Notes: generated by a model not told the origin, from the sequence alone. 64,000 nucleotides of DNA from JBKCUI01 sp052161605 (GCA_052161605.1 CP197409.1); one strand, 5' to 3'. Counted from the stretch's first letter, positions 38,999 through 47,809 are shown. Translations and numbers: made by a program.

Positions 38999-39923
38999 CG
39001 GCTTCGCAAATGGTGGCGTTCTAGCGAACGCGGGTCTCATGCTGGAAGCAGATGATTCGTCATCTATACCGATAGTCGATACCCACCAGCATTTGTGGGA
39101 TCTCAAGCGTTTTACGTTGCCTTGGATACCCAAGGATTCCAGCTCGGTTCTGGCGCGAGATTATCTCATGAGTGACTACATAGAGGCAACGAAATCCAGC
39201 AGTGTTGTAAAGGCAGTCTACATGGAGGTCGATGTCACGCCGGAACAACATAACGCAGAAGCGGACTACGTCATCGAATTGTGCAAACAAGACGACAACC
39301 CGACTGTGGGTGCGGTCATCTCGGGCCGACCTGGCGACAAGTCGTTTCCCAAATATATGCAGCGGTTTGAGGATGTGAGGTGGATCAAGGGGGTACGGCA
39401 AGTGCTGCACGGTGGCACTCCGCGAGGATACTGTCTCGAGCCACAGTTTGTACAAAGTATTCAGCACCTCGGTTCGATTGGCAAATGCTATGACCTCTGC
39501 ATGCGACCGAGTGAATTGCTCGATGGGGCACGGTTAGTTGAAAAATGTCCCAAGACTCGTTTTGTTTTGGACCACTGCGGCAACGGTCCCATTCGACCTG
39601 AAAACAAGTCGGACTTTGAGCTTTGGCAGAAAGGAATTCGCGAGATCGCAAAGTTTGACAATGTGGTTTGCAAGATTTCCGGGATTGTCGCGTCGGCTCC
39701 AGAGGGCTGGACACCGAGCGATCTCGAACCGGTTGTGCTCGAAACCATCGACGCGTTCGGCGAAGACCGGATCATGTTCGCTGGAGATTGGCCGGTTTGC
39801 CTGCTTCGGGCCACCTTCGAGGAGTGGGTTCTGGGGCTAAAATCGATCGTGAAGGACCGATCAACAGCCTTCCAAAGAAAGCTTTTTCATGACAACTCGG
39901 TAGCGTTTTACGACCTGGGCTAA
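38922..39923 (+). CDS. Tat-exported amidohydrolase family 2 protein (lactonase-like)
   Basis: 333 residues from the ATG at 38922, preceded by GGAGG; a TTG at 38916 is less likely. The N-terminus is Tat-like (MKRRSFLTQTTAAVLLSGLLP). The amidohydrolase-2 TIM barrel shows VDTHQHLWDL, VYMEVD, VLDHCGNG and MFAGDWPV, as in L-fuconolactonase/2-pyrone-4,6-dicarboxylate lactonase relatives. It probably hydrolyses a sugar lactone in the periplasm. It overlaps the 3' end of the upstream gene by 77 bases. Confidence 0.88.
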   Translation: MKRRSFLTQTTAAVLLSGLLPRTKANGFANGGVLANAGLMLEADDSSSIPIVDTHQHLWDLKRFTLPWIPKDSSSVLARDYLMSDYIEATKSSSVVKAVYMEVDVTPEQHNAEADYVIELCKQDDNPTVGAVISGRPGDKSFPKYMQRFEDVRWIKGVRQVLHGGTPRGYCLEPQFVQSIQHLGSIGKCYDLCMRPSELLDGARLVEKCPKTRFVLDHCGNGPIRPENKSDFELWQKGIREIAKFDNVVCKISGIVASAPEGWTPSDLEPVVLETIDAFGEDRIMFAGDWPVCLLRATFEEWVLGLKSIVKDRSTAFQRKLFHDNSVAFYDLG

Positions 39924-40087
39924 TGGCGCGGTCGGCTCAGATTGACTAGTTAGTCGGTCAGGTTCTGTGGAAAATGCGAAGAGTTCCCCTTTCCCTGCGG
40001 CTTCTGGAACGCACAATAGAAGAACTCGGGCGTTGCTCTGGGTAAATTTGCAAATCTCCTTCCCTTCCATTTCTCTGGAGTTCCCAA

Positions 40088-40750
40088 ATGCTTGCAAAAA
40101 CGATCCCTTGGAAAGCGATTCTTGCCGGCGCACCTATACTGGCAATGAGCATAATAGCCCTTGCTGCTGCGGTCGCTATTCCTCCCACTCAAACGGCTCA
40201 AGACTCAAAAAACTCGAAGAAAGTGGATCCAAACGTGAAAACGGAAAAGGCGATTCTGGCAGGTGGTTGTTTCTGGGGTATGGAGGATCTGTTTCGCAAG
40301 CAGCCTGGGGTGATCTCTACTCGAGTCGGCTACACGGGCGGCGACGTAAAAAACGCTACCTATAGAAACCACGGCACTCATGCCGAAGCCATTGAGGTGA
40401 TATACGATCCGACGAAAACGGATTTCCGGAAGATGCTGGAATTCTTTTTCCAGATTCACGACCCTACAACCAGAAATCGCCAAGGGAACGACCGCGGCAC
40501 CTCGTACCGATCTGCTATTTACTACGTTGACGAAGAGCAAAAACGCATTGCCTTGGACACCATTGAGGATGTTAACGCGTCTGGACTTTGGCCCGGTAAG
40601 GTTGTAACAGAAGTCGAGCCTGAGGGAGATTTTTGGGAGGCCGAACCAGAACACCAGAACTACTTAGTTCGCAACCCTGGTGGCTACACGTGCCACTATC
40701 CTCGCAAAAACTGGGTCTTGCCGAAGAGATCAGAGACGAAAAACGACTAG
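40088..40750 (+). CDS. msrA: membrane-anchored or exported peptide-methionine (S)-S-oxide reductase
   Basis: 220 residues. A hydrophobic N-terminus (about 8-31) looks like a signal or anchor, so the enzyme acts outside the cytoplasm. The MsrA domain has GGCFWGMEDLF with catalytic Cys61, GYTGG, HAEAIEVIYDP and FFQIHDPTTRNRQGNDRGTSYRSAIYY (family motif, split here for length). It reduces methionine-S-sulfoxide in proteins. It is convergent with the crt operon. Confidence 0.95.
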   Translation: MLAKTIPWKAILAGAPILAMSIIALAAAVAIPPTQTAQDSKNSKKVDPNVKTEKAILAGGCFWGMEDLFRKQPGVISTRVGYTGGDVKNATYRNHGTHAEAIEVIYDPTKTDFRKMLEFFFQIHDPTTRNRQGNDRGTSYRSAIYYVDEEQKRIALDTIEDVNASGLWPGKVVTEVEPEGDFWEAEPEHQNYLVRNPGGYTCHYPRKNWVLPKRSETKND

Positions 40751-40802
40751 CCGTAGCCACGAGCTTTTGGATCTTGTGGCGTTAGTGTTCGTAGAGGAGT
40801 TT

Positions 40803-40820
40803 GAGAGAGCGACTCTCTTT
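40803..40820 (+). terminator. possible terminator of msrA
   Basis: A 6-base-pair hairpin (AGAGAG, loop CGA, CTCTCT) is followed by TT and an AT-rich stretch, between the convergent msrA and crtB ends. The stem is short and the T-run weak, so activity is uncertain. Confidence 0.35.
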
Positions 40821-42000
40821 ATCGTTGGTCTGGCGTGTCACCAGTTGCTAGTTCGCAACTAACGGCCATGCGGTGAAAAATGAAGGCACCAACCAAAGAC
40901 GCTCCACTATAAACTAAAGGAAGATAAGAATAGACCGCTTCCTTAGGGTTGATGTAGACCAATACAAACAAAGCCGCAGCCATGATCAGAGTTAACGAAA
41001 TACCGAGATAAACGGCGTGCTTCGCTTGCTGAACAGTGCTTCCCTCGACTAGGGCAGCTTGTTTGGTCACGCGTTTCTTGGATGGAGTATTGGTCATCAT
41101 TTTTCCTCGGAATAGTATAGGTAGTTGTTGTAAAGTTTGAACGGCTTGGTCAACGTGGAATAACAAGCAGGTTTTGAAAAACACGCCTAGAACTCGGGAG
41201 CGGCTGATAACGATTCTCGCTTCAAGCACCTCGTCACCTCGTCGTCGGATTTCCCTGCCAATCTCTCGATACAAAGACATGGCCATCCGCACGGCGAATC
41301 GACATCGCCAGGGCAAGTAGTGTAGACCCGATTCGGCCACTCGATATTGACGCTCTGATTCCTCGATTAGACTAAGGATCTCATTGAGCAAAACTTCTCG
41401 AGGTGTATCTAGCGGACTCTCAATCCCTGGTAGATAGCACCGGCCTCGTAAAGCGTCTTCTCGCACGTCTCTCGCAATGTTTGTCATCTGCATGGCAACA
41501 CCAAGGGCGATAGCATGCCGCTTCGCTGCCAAAGCCTGGACACCCATCAACCGGGATAGCATCAATCCCACAGTTCCTGCAACATGATAAGAGTATTGCC
41601 ATAATCTGGCGTCACTCGTTACCTGGAACCCTTGAATATCCATACGCATGCCGACCAACAACTCTCTGGCGTACTGGATATCCAAGGAGCCGTTCGCGAC
41701 GAGGGGTTCTATCCAATGAGAAGCAGGATGCTCTAGCTGGTTACGACCGGAACTCAGCTTTTCTAAATCAGATTCGAGCTGGCGGAGTTCGCATTCCGCT
41801 TGCTCTTTACAGGTCGCGGAATCGACGCAATCGTCGGCAGCTCGGCACCATGCATAAAGGCGACAAACAGAATCTCGCACCGAAGCGGGGAGCAATCGTG
41901 ATGCGATCGAAAACGAGCGACTATGTCGCTGAATGACTTCATTTGCTTGCTGTATCTTGTCAACCGGCTTGGATAGTTTGTCTGTGAGACTAGTGTTCAT
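40819..42000 (-). CDS. crtB: phytoene synthase with C-terminal two-helix membrane extension
   Basis: 393 residues. Residues 1-300 are a normal CrtB: RHSRSFSIASRLLP, the first Asp motif YAWCRAADDCVD, and the second (MQMTNIARDVREDA). It joins two GGPP molecules to phytoene. Residues 301-393 are an added segment with two predicted membrane helices (LGISLTLIMAAALFVLVYI and YSYLPLVYSGASLVGAFIF). The added part begins with MM directly after a good ribosome-binding sequence in the same frame, so it may also be made separately or may be an in-frame gene fusion. The start overlaps the crtI stop by 4 bases. It is last in the rhodopsin-carotenoid gene set. Confidence 0.93.
   Translation of the reverse strand: MNTSLTDKLSKPVDKIQQANEVIQRHSRSFSIASRLLPASVRDSVCRLYAWCRAADDCVDSATCKEQAECELRQLESDLEKLSSGRNQLEHPASHWIEPLVANGSLDIQYARELLVGMRMDIQGFQVTSDARLWQYSYHVAGTVGLMLSRLMGVQALAAKRHAIALGVAMQMTNIARDVREDALRGRCYLPGIESPLDTPREVLLNEILSLIEESERQYRVAESGLHYLPWRCRFAVRMAMSLYREIGREIRRRGDEVLEARIVISRSRVLGVFFKTCLLFHVDQAVQTLQQLPILFRGKMMTNTPSKKRVTKQAALVEGSTVQQAKHAVYLGISLTLIMAAALFVLVYINPKEAVYSYLPLVYSGASLVGAFIFHRMAVSCELATGDTPDQR
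41097..41108 (-). promoter_or_regulatory. internal ribosome-binding site and start codons inside crtB
   Basis: On the minus strand GAGGAAAA is followed at once by ATGATG, in frame with crtB at codon 301. The GAGG-to-ATG spacing suits initiation. It would give a 93-residue protein with two membrane helices. Confidence 0.4.
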
Positions 42001-43595
42001 GATGACTGCCCTTGGAGAACTCGGGCAAAGTCTTGAGCGATGATTCCCGCCGTTGCCTTTGCCGTGTTGACAACCCCAGGAACTCCAGCCCCCGGATGAG
42101 TTCCTCCACCCACGATGTAGAGACCGGGAATCCGTTCCGATTTGTTATGAGGTCGGAAATACGCGCTCTGCGTTAACTTTGGAGCTACCGAAAAGGCTGA
42201 GCCGTTGTAAGCATTCAATTGCGTCTGAAAATCATTCGGTGTGAAATGACGGCGGGTTACGATTGAGCTTCGAAGACCGGGCAAGTGATGTTCTAGGGAT
42301 TCCAGTATCGCGTCACCGTATTGCTTTGCCATCTTATCCCAATCGAGATTTGCGCGACCCAAATGGGGTACAGGACTCAGCACGTAGAACGCCTCGCCTC
42401 CGGGGGGGGAGAGACTCGGGTCGGATACAGTTGGCGCATGCAAATAAAGACTAAAATCATCCGGCAGACTGTTCCCGTGAAAAATATCTCGTAACAACGC
42501 TCGGTAGCGGTCCCCGAAAAGGATGGTGTGGTGAGCTAATTCTTCATATCGTCGGTTCGTGCCAAAATACATGACAAACAGAGACATAGACCAATCCATC
42601 CGTTCCAGTCGACGCTGCATAGTCCGTCCACCTCGGTGATCTCGATACAAATGTGCATAGGTGTGGTGAATGTCTGCATTGGAAACGACTAGATCATAGG
42701 TTTCGATGTCCCCATGTTGATCGGTGATTCGGTGTACAGGGGGATCATTTCCGAGGACTTCAATCCGATCAACACCGGAGTTCAATCGCAACTCACCTCC
42801 TAACCGTTGAAACAGACCGACAAGCGATTCCACCAAGGCTCCCGTGCCTCCCCTCGGAAAAAAGACTCCCCACTTTCTTTCAATCCAATGAATCAATGTA
42901 TAAATCGAGCTCGTCTCCATAGGGTTACCCCCTACCAAAAGCGGGTGGAAGCTGAACGCTTGCCTAAGTCGGTCATCTTTAACAAACCGCGAAACCGCCG
43001 AATAGACGCTGCGATCCGCTCGCAGCTTCATCAGGTCTGGTGCGCATCGCAGCATGTCTCGAAAATTTAGAAAGGGAGTTGCACCGAGCTCCATATAACC
43101 TTTCTCAAATACTTTTCGCGTGTAGTTGGCGAAACGGTGGTAGCCCTCAACATCGTTAGGTGACAAATTCTGGATTTGTTGGACTAGTTTCGTTTCATCG
43201 CTGCTGTAATCGAATCGACTACCATCAGGCCATTGCAACCGATACATCGGATCTACGGGAATAAGATCGACATGATCCGACATTTGCTCGTTACCTAAGG
43301 CAAATAGTTCCTCTAAACAATGAGGAGCCGTAATCACCGTGGGGCCTGCATCAAACGTGTAGCCAGCATCTTGATATACGTAAGCCCTACCCCCTGCCTT
43401 GTCTCGGGCCTCGTAGCAAACCGTTTCGAATCCCATGGCTTGTAAACGAATAGCCGCTGCTAACCCACCAAAACCACTCCCAATCACAGCCGCTCTCCCA
43501 CGAGCACGCTTTGCTCCATCATTCCTGATGTAGCCAGAATCCGATGTGGAGGCAGGTTCTTTAGCCAATGCGGTTTCCAAGGTTTTCATAATCAT
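41997..43595 (-). CDS. crtI: phytoene desaturase CrtI-type
   Basis: 532 residues (a second Met at codon 3 is an alternative start). The FAD-binding Rossmann motif is AAVIGSGFGGLAAAIRLQAMG, split as AAVIGSGFGG and LAAAIRLQAMG, followed by ARDKAGGRAYVY. The C-terminal GLYIVGGGTHPGAGVPG is the CrtI signature. The enzyme desaturates phytoene to lycopene at the membrane. It overlaps crtE upstream and crtB downstream by 4 bases each. Confidence 0.95.
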   Translation of the reverse strand: MIMKTLETALAKEPASTSDSGYIRNDGAKRARGRAAVIGSGFGGLAAAIRLQAMGFETVCYEARDKAGGRAYVYQDAGYTFDAGPTVITAPHCLEELFALGNEQMSDHVDLIPVDPMYRLQWPDGSRFDYSSDETKLVQQIQNLSPNDVEGYHRFANYTRKVFEKGYMELGATPFLNFRDMLRCAPDLMKLRADRSVYSAVSRFVKDDRLRQAFSFHPLLVGGNPMETSSIYTLIHWIERKWGVFFPRGGTGALVESLVGLFQRLGGELRLNSGVDRIEVLGNDPPVHRITDQHGDIETYDLVVSNADIHHTYAHLYRDHRGGRTMQRRLERMDWSMSLFVMYFGTNRRYEELAHHTILFGDRYRALLRDIFHGNSLPDDFSLYLHAPTVSDPSLSPPGGEAFYVLSPVPHLGRANLDWDKMAKQYGDAILESLEHHLPGLRSSIVTRRHFTPNDFQTQLNAYNGSAFSVAPKLTQSAYFRPHNKSERIPGLYIVGGGTHPGAGVPGVVNTAKATAGIIAQDFARVLQGQSS

Positions 43596-44611
43596 GACGT
43601 TGCTCCTAAACCGGAAACGAGTTTGCTAGGGTACGGAGCCGTCGACTCGACCGATCCCGCATATTGAAAATGCGATTTAGCAATCGGACTTAAACAATCT
43701 CGAAGCTCATTCAAACGTTCTTGATCAACAACATGTTCTCCGAGCAGTCGCAACTGTTCATTGATAAGGCTCGATATCGTATTGTTTCCGTACTCTAGAA
43801 CTACTTCCACGAGGCTCTTGGCTACCCTCAATCGATCCAAATCGGATCGATCTACCTGTTGAACGTAAAAGCTGCACAGGGAATCGCTCGTTTTCTCAGC
43901 GGCCCAAACCCAAGGCCATGTGATACGCAGGTTCCGCAGATCGTCATCGCGTAAAGGGGCGTCTCGGTCATCTAGGGATGTATTCGCAAAATGCACCAAC
44001 TCATCCAGATCGTTCCGCATCTGCAAAGCAATGCCAATTTGATTTCCAAAAGTCGTCAGTGCTGTTGTTAGAACGGTGCAGGCACCGGCAGCAACACACC
44101 CCATATGAATCGCGAGTTCTACAAGTGCTCCCGTTTTGAGCGTACTGATCGCTTCTGCGGTATCCCTCCACTCGGATACGGGAATTCGATCAAGTCGAGC
44201 ATAAAGATCTATAGCTTGGCCCTCGTGGCAACGACGACCGGTTTTTACCATTGCACTAATCAACTGTGTTTGTTGGTGCATGGGTAAAGAAGTCGAATCT
44301 AGCAACTCTAGAGCCTTAAAATACATCCAATTTCCAGTGTTGATCGCTAAAGGTACCCCGATCTTGTTGTGCAGGGTTGGTGCGCCGCGGCGATATCTCG
44401 AATCGTCTTGGATATCATCGATAATCAACGAGCCAGCGTGAAGGCACTCAATAGCTTGAGCAAGTGTTTCAGAAAATCGGCCATCGCCTCCTGCCAATCC
44501 GAAACAAATCTGAACAAGCTTCCCGCGGATCCGTTTTCCTTCTCTGTACTTGGACTCCTCGACATGTTGGAGAAGAGCCTGATCTATCAAATGATTCGCG
44601 ATCGGATTCAT
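43592..44611 (-). CDS. crtE: polyprenyl diphosphate synthase (GGPP synthase, CrtE-like)
   Basis: 339 residues. The first Asp-rich motif is present (LIIDDIQDDSRYRRG, D65-D70). The second, normally DDxxD, reads NDLDE in QMRNDLDEL, an unusual form. The chain extends FPP or allylic precursors to GGPP for phytoene synthesis. Product length is inferred from the carotenoid context. Four-base overlaps join it to crtY and crtI. Confidence 0.9.
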   Translation of the reverse strand: MNPIANHLIDQALLQHVEESKYREGKRIRGKLVQICFGLAGGDGRFSETLAQAIECLHAGSLIIDDIQDDSRYRRGAPTLHNKIGVPLAINTGNWMYFKALELLDSTSLPMHQQTQLISAMVKTGRRCHEGQAIDLYARLDRIPVSEWRDTAEAISTLKTGALVELAIHMGCVAAGACTVLTTALTTFGNQIGIALQMRNDLDELVHFANTSLDDRDAPLRDDDLRNLRITWPWVWAAEKTSDSLCSFYVQQVDRSDLDRLRVAKSLVEVVLEYGNNTISSLINEQLRLLGEHVVDQERLNELRDCLSPIAKSHFQYAGSVESTAPYPSKLVSGLGATS

Positions 44612-45822
44612 GTGGCTGCCTCATTTGTGATAGGAGTGTTGGTGTTGACCGAAATCTGGGGGTTCGATGTCAGATAACTGCGAAAGAATTGGATGGGCCG
44701 CAGGCCGCGTGGTGGGATACCGACTACGATACGAAATGCATCAAAGCACGTGAATCGATGTCCGTAAAACCTGGCAATCCTAGACTCACCTAAAACGCTA
44801 TAGAATCGCCGAAAGATTTGGTAACGAGTTTGTGGTTTTACCAGATCGAATAGCAAACGATTGAGGAATCTCGCAAACTTTGCTCTGCCATGATGCGCAG
44901 TTTGCAAAGTCTTCCATGCAGTTTGCAATTCGGATGGCGGAGTCGTTGCAACTAAACTTGCCAATTGAATTGCCATTGGCATGGAATAACCAGTTGCGGC
45001 ATGAAACCAGCCTCCTCTGTATCCACCTGCTAAAGTTGGCAGACTATATCCCGGCATCTTTCCATCTGTAGGCATGGGGAGCACACCGGATTCTTCCCGA
45101 AGAACTCGCCAGTCGCGGTAGCCATGTTTCGATAGGTAACGGGTTACTTGCTGCAAACATTCGCCGCGGTCTATGTGGGTAGAATTCGAGAATCGAGTAT
45201 CTTCCACCAACACTCTTCGGGGCTCAAAGGGAAGCGTGTACAAGAATCGAAATCCATCTGTCTGCTCAATGCTATCGTCCATGATTCGCGGGTGAGGTAA
45301 AAACCAATCGTGATCTAGCTCGACCTCGAATCCCCAAAACTTCTGAAAGCCACCCTTGTGTTCGGCGATGTCCGTCCCCTGCGGCCCACGATTGTCGATG
45401 ACTACGTTCGCCCGTAGCTGTTGCCCATTGCTCAATCTCACCTCATTGGAAGAGACATCGATTGCTTGCGCACCAGTGAAAATCCTTAACCGACTGTTCG
45501 ACGCCTGCTGCCCAAGAACGGAGGCAAAATGGCTTGAGGAAACCGTGTAATACTCCAATCGCACTCTACGCTGATATTTCCCAACGAAAACATCGTATTC
45601 GGGCCAGCGTGATTCCACCAAAGGCTGAATCCAGGGACTGCTTTCCTCCGATACATCAGTGCTATGAAATGACCAAGTATGATTACCACCGAGCACGGAA
45701 CCACGCTCCAGGATTGCAACCCTCGCGCCAGGTTGATGGTGTCCGATAGCCAAAGCCATTAGCCCGCTCTGCAAACCACCACCAACTAATATGTAATCCA
45801 ATTCATCTACTTCTAAAGTCAT
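44608..45822 (-). CDS. crtY: lycopene beta-cyclase CrtY-type
   Basis: 404 residues. The N-terminus is a dinucleotide-binding motif (DYILVGGGLQSGLMALA) and the body has the CrtY stretches GNHTWSFH, FQKFWGFEVEL, FRFLYTLPF and GGYRGGWFHAATGYS. It converts lycopene to beta-carotene, the substrate of the Blh enzyme encoded just upstream. The start overlaps the blh stop by 4 bases. Confidence 0.94.
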   Translation of the reverse strand: MTLEVDELDYILVGGGLQSGLMALAIGHHQPGARVAILERGSVLGGNHTWSFHSTDVSEESSPWIQPLVESRWPEYDVFVGKYQRRVRLEYYTVSSSHFASVLGQQASNSRLRIFTGAQAIDVSSNEVRLSNGQQLRANVVIDNRGPQGTDIAEHKGGFQKFWGFEVELDHDWFLPHPRIMDDSIEQTDGFRFLYTLPFEPRRVLVEDTRFSNSTHIDRGECLQQVTRYLSKHGYRDWRVLREESGVLPMPTDGKMPGYSLPTLAGGYRGGWFHAATGYSMPMAIQLASLVATTPPSELQTAWKTLQTAHHGRAKFARFLNRLLFDLVKPQTRYQIFRRFYSVLGESRIARFYGHRFTCFDAFRIVVGIPPRGLRPIQFFRSYLTSNPQISVNTNTPITNEAAT

Positions 45823-46817
45823 ACAAACTGCTCCTGAGTAGCGGTGGAATTGTTGATAAAAGAATCAATCTCGTGCACAACTAAATGAGGTATGGCTATG
45901 GCCGACAGCCCAATAAATGTCATCTGCAAGAGTGCTGTGTCATTACCGATAGTGGCTCCGTAGTACCACCAACCAAACAGACCGATCCCACCGATTGCAG
46001 CGAGAGAAAGTGGAGCCACGTGTCGCAGGAATTGCCGATGGGTGAGCGATTCGCTACTGCGCAGGCGACTCAATCCCTGCAACGAATGCCAGCCACAGAA
46101 AAACAATGTGAAGGTTACAAGAATCGGAGCGATTATCGCGGTTATCGTCGTCGCGATTGGAATCCAAGATCGCAATGAACTTGCCGAATTCTTTGCCCGG
46201 TAGCTGAAGCTCACGGCAGCAATCGGCAAAAGTGCAACCGCCAGTATCTGTGTCACAAAGACGATCTGTCCGATACCTTGCCTGTTTTGCGCAGGAACAA
46301 TGTAGGTCAATAATTGGGCGAACTCATGACTCCTAGCGAGCACAGGGACCCAAATTACAATTCCACCTAGCGATATCGCGGATACAACATTGAAAAGCTT
46401 TGGAAAACCTCTCAAGCTGAGCTTGCTGTGGCCAGATTCACTCGCTCGTTCATCTTCACGTCCAAAATGCCAAGCCGACAGAACAAAGAAGGTGACTACT
46501 GTGATCACTGGGAAACGGTACCAACCTGCGGTAAAGATGGCACCAATGATCAGATACATTGGGAAAAAAACGAGCCACCATAGGGAGCCCAGCTTGCTGT
46601 ACAGCAACCTCTTGCCAACCCAGTGGTCGAGCCCGCCATGGGGCACGCCCAGCAGGGCAACACTTAGAGAAGTAAATAATAGGATCAGATAATCGCTTGG
46701 TTCACCGAACATAAGCATACCGATGCAAATCGCCAGACTTGTTCCAAGGTAAAGCTGAGTATGCATAGGGATGCTCACTAATCGAGAAGAGAAAACCTCG
46801 CCCGTCCGTCGCCCCAT
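45819..46817 (-). CDS. blh: beta-carotene 15,15'-dioxygenase, Brp/Blh family
   Basis: 332 residues from the ATG at 46817; an ATG at 46766 (315 residues) matches the family start better because it begins MHTQLYLGTSLAI. Around eight membrane helices. Conserved His motifs for iron binding: GVPHGGLDH, SAWHFGRED, and HLVVHEID near the end. It cleaves beta-carotene into two retinals, the rhodopsin chromophore. The first ATG sits in the right arm of a perfect hairpin, which could reduce its use. Its stop overlaps the start of crtY. Confidence 0.94.
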   Translation of the reverse strand: MGRRTGEVFSSRLVSIPMHTQLYLGTSLAICIGMLMFGEPSDYLILLFTSLSVALLGVPHGGLDHWVGKRLLYSKLGSLWWLVFFPMYLIIGAIFTAGWYRFPVITVVTFFVLSAWHFGREDERASESGHSKLSLRGFPKLFNVVSAISLGGIVIWVPVLARSHEFAQLLTYIVPAQNRQGIGQIVFVTQILAVALLPIAAVSFSYRAKNSASSLRSWIPIATTITAIIAPILVTFTLFFCGWHSLQGLSRLRSSESLTHRQFLRHVAPLSLAAIGGIGLFGWWYYGATIGNDTALLQMTFIGLSAIAIPHLVVHEIDSFINNSTATQEQFV

Positions 46818-46850
46818 CAGCCTTGTTTAGATCGTAATGCAAGGCTGATG
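46815..46850 (-). other. perfect hairpin between rhodopsin and blh
   Basis: An 11-base-pair perfect stem (46815-46825 and 46840-46850) with a 14-base loop lies 20 bases after the rhodopsin stop. It includes the first possible blh ATG. No T-run follows on the minus strand, so it is more likely an RNA-stability, processing or translation-control element than a classical terminator. Confidence 0.7.
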
Positions 46851-46870
46851 GTCCACTCAAAGCTCACGTC

Positions 46871-47719
46871 CTACGCGAGTGCAGGTACCGGCTCGGCGTT
46901 GCTGCTGGTAGCCACTCCCTGGCTCTTAGCGCGAGCAATGAAGTAAATCAGCAATCCAAATCCTGCCTTTGCTGTCATGTCTGCAATTGCGTATCCAACT
47001 TGTAGCCCAACGATGCCTCCTGCATCCACGGCGCCGCCAGCCTTCGCTTCTAGAGCTGTCATGGTTCCTCCCAAAGCATAAGCGATTGGGTAGACAGCCC
47101 AAGTCAGCAACAATACGAGCCGAGCAAGTTCGATCAACTTACGAGCTGCAACGGGCTGGGTATCGAGCGATTTTGTCAGTTCGGTCCAAAGCACATAGAG
47201 GATGTAGAAGAAGGGAACCGAAGACAATGCGCCCCAGATGACCCGAGTGGTCCACCCTTCTGGACTGGAAATCACTTCGCCTGGATAGCCCAGTGCGATC
47301 ATGAGGGCGGCAGCAATTACCAATCGTGTTAACAGCGATCTCGCCTTGCCAGCCTCCAAACGCATCACGGCAATCAGTTCCACCATCAACAGTGGCACCG
47401 TCAGAATCCAGTCGGCGTAGCGATAAAAATCGTTAAACGCCGCCCCCGTGCCCTTGTACCCTCCATCCGCCAGAGTATACGCGTCCTGCCACGAATGGCG
47501 GATCATAAAATAGTGGTAACACGCGATACTGACCACGATACCACTGACCATTAGTGCGGGACGATAAGCTTCATCCACACTCGAGCGCGACAGGAAAAAG
47601 AACAGCGCTGCCGCGCCCATGGTAGCGACCGTCATCGAAAAGATGTTGTCCACGATGGTGTACTGAAGCACCGTTAGGTCGGGCATGCCCATCGCCAAAA
47701 TCGAAAAAGACTCAAACAT
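46871..47719 (-). CDS. xanthorhodopsin-like light-driven proton pump
   Basis: 282 residues with seven membrane helices. Helix C (RYADWILTVPLLMVELIAVM) gives Asp103, Thr107 and Glu114: the DTE set of proton-pumping proteorhodopsins. Leu111 is at the colour-tuning position (Leu = green). His69 fits the His that pairs with the Asp acceptor. The Schiff-base Lys is K251 in IADMTAKAGFG, with Asp247 four residues before. Helix E has VIWGALSSVPFFYILYVLW with Gly163, at the place where xanthorhodopsin-type pumps have the small residue that opens a carotenoid site. GGAGAGGG lies before the ATG. It heads the blh-crtYEIB set and is divergent from the CarH-like gene. Confidence 0.96.
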   Translation of the reverse strand: MFESFSILAMGMPDLTVLQYTIVDNIFSMTVATMGAAALFFFLSRSSVDEAYRPALMVSGIVVSIACYHYFMIRHSWQDAYTLADGGYKGTGAAFNDFYRYADWILTVPLLMVELIAVMRLEAGKARSLLTRLVIAAALMIALGYPGEVISSPEGWTTRVIWGALSSVPFFYILYVLWTELTKSLDTQPVAARKLIELARLVLLLTWAVYPIAYALGGTMTALEAKAGGAVDAGGIVGLQVGYAIADMTAKAGFGLLIYFIARAKSQGVATSSNAEPVPALA

Positions 47720-47793
47720 TTCTACCCTCTCCAGATTGGATTGTGATACCCTGCCGTCGTTATGTCACAGATTAGCGACGGCCCCAACAGCGC

Positions 47794-47809
47794 GAGACAG
47801 AGCTGTCTC
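47794..47809. promoter_or_regulatory. inverted repeat, candidate operator between rhodopsin and carH-like genes
   Basis: GAGACAG-AG-CTGTCTC, two perfect 7-base arms with a 2-base spacer, lies 75 bases upstream of the rhodopsin ATG and about 150 bases upstream of the regulator start. Related ACAG-type half sites (TGTCAG near 47824 and CTGTAA near 47838) lie close by. Binding by the divergent regulator is inference. Confidence 0.5.

Noticed and set aside
46871..47719. Chloride or sodium pumping rhodopsin
   Set aside because: Helix C has Asp-Thr-Glu, not the NDQ or NTQ sets of sodium and chloride pumps.
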